Shown here: piece after piece, positions 20,790 to 23,537 of the stretch | How the letters are laid out: every line of letters begins with the position of its first letter | How positions within the stretch are numbered: the first letter of the stretch is position 1 | Virus record (IMG/VR): IMGVR_UViG_3300035670_001260 | Location: 1 to 23,537 of that record | DNA length: 23,537 nucleotides | Source of the DNA: a virus | Reading direction: 5' to 3' (one strand) | Program-made: the position numbers and the translations under genes | Notes under the pieces: model-generated | Databases searched by the model: none | What the model was told of the DNA's origin: nothing | Seen by the model: the letters and a program-made list of their open reading frames with translations, nothing else

Positions 20790-22357
20790 TACAAACGACG
20801 ATCAAAAAGGCGCTGCAGACTGGGCTGGTACGCTCGAACTATGGGCGGTATAATACTGAAGCCTGCGACGAACTTAAGGGTATGCGTGTCACGGAGCTGG
20901 GTGCTACGTGGGAGAAAGTGATTGGTGCTTTCAGTGCTCTCACTGTAACGTGGCCCTGGCCTAAAGTAATGCGCATGCCGCTTAATGCTTTGGTGATGGA
21001 TGCGGATGCGTTGTATGTACTAAATGGTGCTTCACTAGCTGCGACTGCGCCGCATGATCCAACTATGACGACACCGTACACTGTCTCTAATGCCACTACG
21101 GATAGGGCGTATCAGTTTGTCGAGATTGGTAATATCTGGTTGCTTACCAATGGTTCGCACCTTTTCTACTGTCATCCGATTAATGGCACGCATGGTGTAC
21201 AAACTCCACTCCTATATGGGGTAGCTCACGAGGCAGCCGCTACGTTGAGACTTGAAAGTATCGCCTATCATAATGGAGTGTTTTATGCTAGTGGGTTTGA
21301 TGCAAGTAATACTCGTTATGCCAACACCGAATTTAAGACGGCGTTCGAGTTGTGGCGTGCCCAGTCCCCTCTTGTCCTTACACAGGAGACTGACGTGGCA
21401 AATGCGCTTGAGTCGATTAGCGATACTCATGTGCTTATTAGCCGTAATTTTGGAAGCGATAGGGACTGGCCTCTCGCAGCTGAGCTCACGTTGCTGGGAC
21501 TTCCTAGCTCAGCTCAGGCGACGGCTGGATATCCGCTGTATCTGGACGCAATACAAAAGGGTAGGATTAGTTTCGTTAGACTTCCGAACCAGATGCAAAC
21601 GATAAGGATGTTGCCACTCGGTGAGCATATGGTGTGTTATAGCAAGAGAGGGATTAGTGCGGTACTGAGTGATGACACCGTGAGGAAGATTACCGACGTG
21701 GGCGTGTTAGGGGCCGACACAGTTATTGCCACCAATGCCGGTCACATCTTTATGTGTAACAATGGGCAGCTATGGACTATTGGACAAGACCTACAGCTTA
21801 CTTGGTTGGATTATACGCCAACGTGGGAAAGCGATAACTTTGCGGCGCTGGTAACAGACGCTGCCACGAAGCCTGTGGTCTTCTGCCATGACCCAGTGGA
21901 TGATGAGATTTATATTGGCAATGGAGATATCAGTTATAATCTGTCCAAGCTGGGGCTGTCCAAAGCTTGGAATTGTTATACGTCCATTGGTCAGGATGGC
22001 GGCAATACGAAGGGATACTATGTAGACCTTAGTCCGGTAGATGGGTTAGCACACGTAATTACATCAGTAACTGATCTGGGCACTACTGCTAGAAAGACTG
22101 TACACAGTGTAGAGGTAGGCCATGTGGGCTGCACGAATGTAAAGCTACGGTTGCAGTATCGAGATGATACTGGTGGCTACGTGGCCTCGGACTGGCTTAT
22201 ACCTTCTGCTGGACAGTTCTTAGTACCGAAGATAGACGCTGTGCAGTTCAGGTTTGAGTTGAAGTTTACGCCTGGTACAGGTGCTCGTATCGACTATATG
22301 AATGTCAATTGGTATTTGAGAGACAGGAGAATGCATCGTGAGCGACTGTACCGTTAA
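20786..22357 (+). CDS. Nozzle-like virion protein 2 (paralogue of the previous gene)
   Basis: 523 aa, ATGA overlap with the previous gene and GAGG six bases upstream. It shares with its neighbour a blade-like pattern (MVCYSKRGISAVLSDDTVRK, TDVGVLGADTV, HIFMCNNGQLWTIGQDLQLT) and a C-terminal beta domain with FRFELKFTPGTGARIDYMNV and a final VNWYLRDR. No signal peptide or catalytic motif. Together the two genes probably build successive rings or a mixed ring at the tail end. The next gene starts inside its last codons (GTG 22338). Confidence 0.68.
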   Translation: MIQTTIKKALQTGLVRSNYGRYNTEACDELKGMRVTELGATWEKVIGAFSALTVTWPWPKVMRMPLNALVMDADALYVLNGASLAATAPHDPTMTTPYTVSNATTDRAYQFVEIGNIWLLTNGSHLFYCHPINGTHGVQTPLLYGVAHEAAATLRLESIAYHNGVFYASGFDASNTRYANTEFKTAFELWRAQSPLVLTQETDVANALESISDTHVLISRNFGSDRDWPLAAELTLLGLPSSAQATAGYPLYLDAIQKGRISFVRLPNQMQTIRMLPLGEHMVCYSKRGISAVLSDDTVRKITDVGVLGADTVIATNAGHIFMCNNGQLWTIGQDLQLTWLDYTPTWESDNFAALVTDAATKPVVFCHDPVDDEIYIGNGDISYNLSKLGLSKAWNCYTSIGQDGGNTKGYYVDLSPVDGLAHVITSVTDLGTTARKTVHSVEVGHVGCTNVKLRLQYRDDTGGYVASDWLIPSAGQFLVPKIDAVQFRFELKFTPGTGARIDYMNVNWYLRDRRMHRERLYR

Positions 22358-22808
22358 GATCATTAAAGCAGAGCCAACGTTTGTTACCAAGTTCTGGGAC
22401 AAGTTTGTGCCGTACCTCGAGGTACTGATTGAGCGCGAAGAGGGTGTAAAGCCGACGATGCGAAGGCTCAACAATGTATTGATGGGGATTAATACGAGGG
22501 CGCTGGACTTCTGGGTTGGTGTACGGTTTAACGGTGCAGAGAGGGAGATGCTGGGGTTCTTTATAACTAGCAAGTGTGTGGGTGGGCCGAGTGGCGGGGA
22601 TACACTGTGGGTTTCATACCTATGCGGTATGTCAGATATACCAGAGGAAGCTTGGGTCGATGGAATAGAAGAGCTCAAAAAGTGGGCAGTAATGAATGGA
22701 TGCTCTACTATTGAAGCTACTACGAATATACAGCGAGTGGTGGATATGTGCGTGCGCAATGGAGCAGAACAAACTTCTCGTCTAAGATGGAGTGTGCAAA
22801 ATGGGTAG
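22338..22808 (+). CDS. GNAT-like virion-module protein
   Basis: 156 aa from GTG 22338, chosen because AGGAG (22325-22329) lies eight bases upstream; the ATG at 22331 is out of frame. DFWVGVRFNGAEREMLGFFI, then TLWVSYLCGMSDIPEEAWVD and GIEELKKWAVMNGCSTIEAT...MCVRNGAEQ follow the strand-strand-helix-strand order of a GNAT acetyltransferase fold. The usual acetyl-CoA loop (R/Q-x-x-G-x-G/A) is not apparent, so it may be a catalytically inactive structural version. GNAT-like proteins occur among the internal or tail proteins of some short-tailed phages. It overlaps both neighbours. Confidence 0.6.
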   Translation: MSDCTVKIIKAEPTFVTKFWDKFVPYLEVLIEREEGVKPTMRRLNNVLMGINTRALDFWVGVRFNGAEREMLGFFITSKCVGGPSGGDTLWVSYLCGMSDIPEEAWVDGIEELKKWAVMNGCSTIEATTNIQRVVDMCVRNGAEQTSRLRWSVQNG

Positions 22809-23537
22809 TCTTCCTGGCTCTGGTGCTTCTACCGTAGCAAATGTGTATCCACCTTACTTGGCAGACGTACATGCTGAAGTAATGATGGGTGGTACCGTAG
22901 ATACCACAGATTTGACGCTTCTTGACGAGGGCGAGTACGCATACAACGCCAAGATCTTCGTCGAACAGGCCATAGATAGTAATCCATATACGGAGGCTAT
23001 GGCGTATGATCCGGCGGATGCTATCGCCGCTGTGCAGACACAGATTGACGCATTGGGTTTGCTGATGGCGGACTTTATAGTCGCCGGGCAAGTCACAGAT
23101 GGTGAAGCAGTGAGTGATAGCGGCGGAAATGAAATGCAGCTGGCGGAGAACTTTCTGACGAAGGCTGCTGCTATCTTTGCCGACCTAGGGATTAACTCTG
23201 ACTTCGAAGACATCGCAGCGGATACACTGGAAGAATCGACCCGCCTGTCGAACCAGTTTGACGCTGCGATGTATAATATCAATGCGATTACTACATCGCC
23301 CTATGTCATCGGTGTTGCCAACTTGGCGAATGGTAGAACACGCATACTAGCGCGGCTCGCCGCCGAGATGGAGCGAATGATGTACGGTACAAGGACTGGC
23401 ACGAAGGCGCAGTTCTTGACTGGTGTAGCGCAGCTGATGGACAATATGCTCACACGGGATGTAGGCTTTGCGCAGATGCTGGCTGGTATGACGGCGGACC
23501 AAAGTCGGTTTGACTACGTATCAAATAAGGAATACGC
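22801..23537 (+). CDS. Virion protein, 3' end cut by the window edge
   Basis: From ATG 22801 the frame stays open to the last base (245 codons and counting). The start overlaps the previous stop by eight bases. The visible part is Ala/Met/Asp-rich and largely helical (DAIAAVQTQIDALGLLMADF, then MQLAENFLTKAAAIFADLGI, RTRILARLAAEMERMMYGTR). It has no signal peptide, membrane span or recognisable domain. Long helical proteins after the nozzle genes are often internal (ejection) proteins in short-tailed phages, or the start of a tape measure in long-tailed ones. The missing C-terminus would help decide. Function unassigned. Confidence 0.75.
   Translation, partial: MGSLPGSGASTVANVYPPYLADVHAEVMMGGTVDTTDLTLLDEGEYAYNAKIFVEQAIDSNPYTEAMAYDPADAIAAVQTQIDALGLLMADFIVAGQVTDGEAVSDSGGNEMQLAENFLTKAAAIFADLGINSDFEDIAADTLEESTRLSNQFDAAMYNINAITTSPYVIGVANLANGRTRILARLAAEMERMMYGTRTGTKAQFLTGVAQLMDNMLTRDVGFAQMLAGMTADQSRFDYVSNKEY

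Noticed and set aside
1-23537. tRNA genes, insertion sequences, integrase or attachment sites
   Set aside because: No cloverleaf-like segment, transposase, recombinase or terminal inverted repeats were noticed by eye. A tRNA or IS search would settle it.

Overview
The window is about 23.5 kb of a tailed double-stranded DNA bacteriophage (class Caudoviricetes), covering the packaging, head and tail-structure modules. The large terminase, portal, scaffold and HK97-fold-type major capsid protein are recognisable from their sequences and lie in the usual order. Short overlaps (ATGA, TAATG) and Shine-Dalgarno (SD) sites link most genes into long co-oriented operons. An adaptor-like protein followed by two nozzle-like paralogues hints at a short tail, but no tape-measure protein is visible and the window ends inside a gene. 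Sec-type signal peptides, a lipobox and an M15 peptidase suggest a Gram-negative-type host. The host cannot be named from the sequence.

Layout. (1) 1-505: a converging or early-module edge with a minus-strand hypothetical gene and its terminator. (2) 506-1208: a regulatory region of about 700 bp. It holds two divergent sigma70-type promoters, a striking array of 25-bp tandem units with dyad half-sites (723-972), a G-rich tract and the first copy of an intergenic palindromic motif. (3) 1209-7195: small terminase, M15 endolysin, four virion or secreted genes, then the large terminase, so the two terminase genes are split. (4) 7217-13093: portal, small helical protein, scaffold, Ig-like or decoration candidate, major capsid protein, beta-helix protein. 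(5) 13169-15574: membrane and lysis-like genes and a GC-rich cassette of three signal-peptide genes, flanked by two paralogous single-span membrane proteins. (6) 15578-18422: small helical protein, a DUF2341-LamG lectin-like protein and a repeat-bearing tail protein. (7) 18424-23537: adaptor-like protein, small basic protein, two nozzle-like paralogues, a GNAT-like protein and a truncated final gene.

How it fits together: TerS and TerL would package DNA through the portal into a scaffolded capsid. The adaptor and nozzle proteins would close the head-tail vertex. The beta-helix, LamG and fibre-like proteins probably contact surface glycans. The membrane proteins and M15 peptidase probably serve lysis. 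The least expected features are the 25-bp array upstream of terS, a 21-bp motif exactly repeated at two operon boundaries (with a third related copy before terS), and an unusual number of exported proteins, several with a predicted Ala|Gln cleavage site, partly in what looks like an acquired and duplicated cassette.
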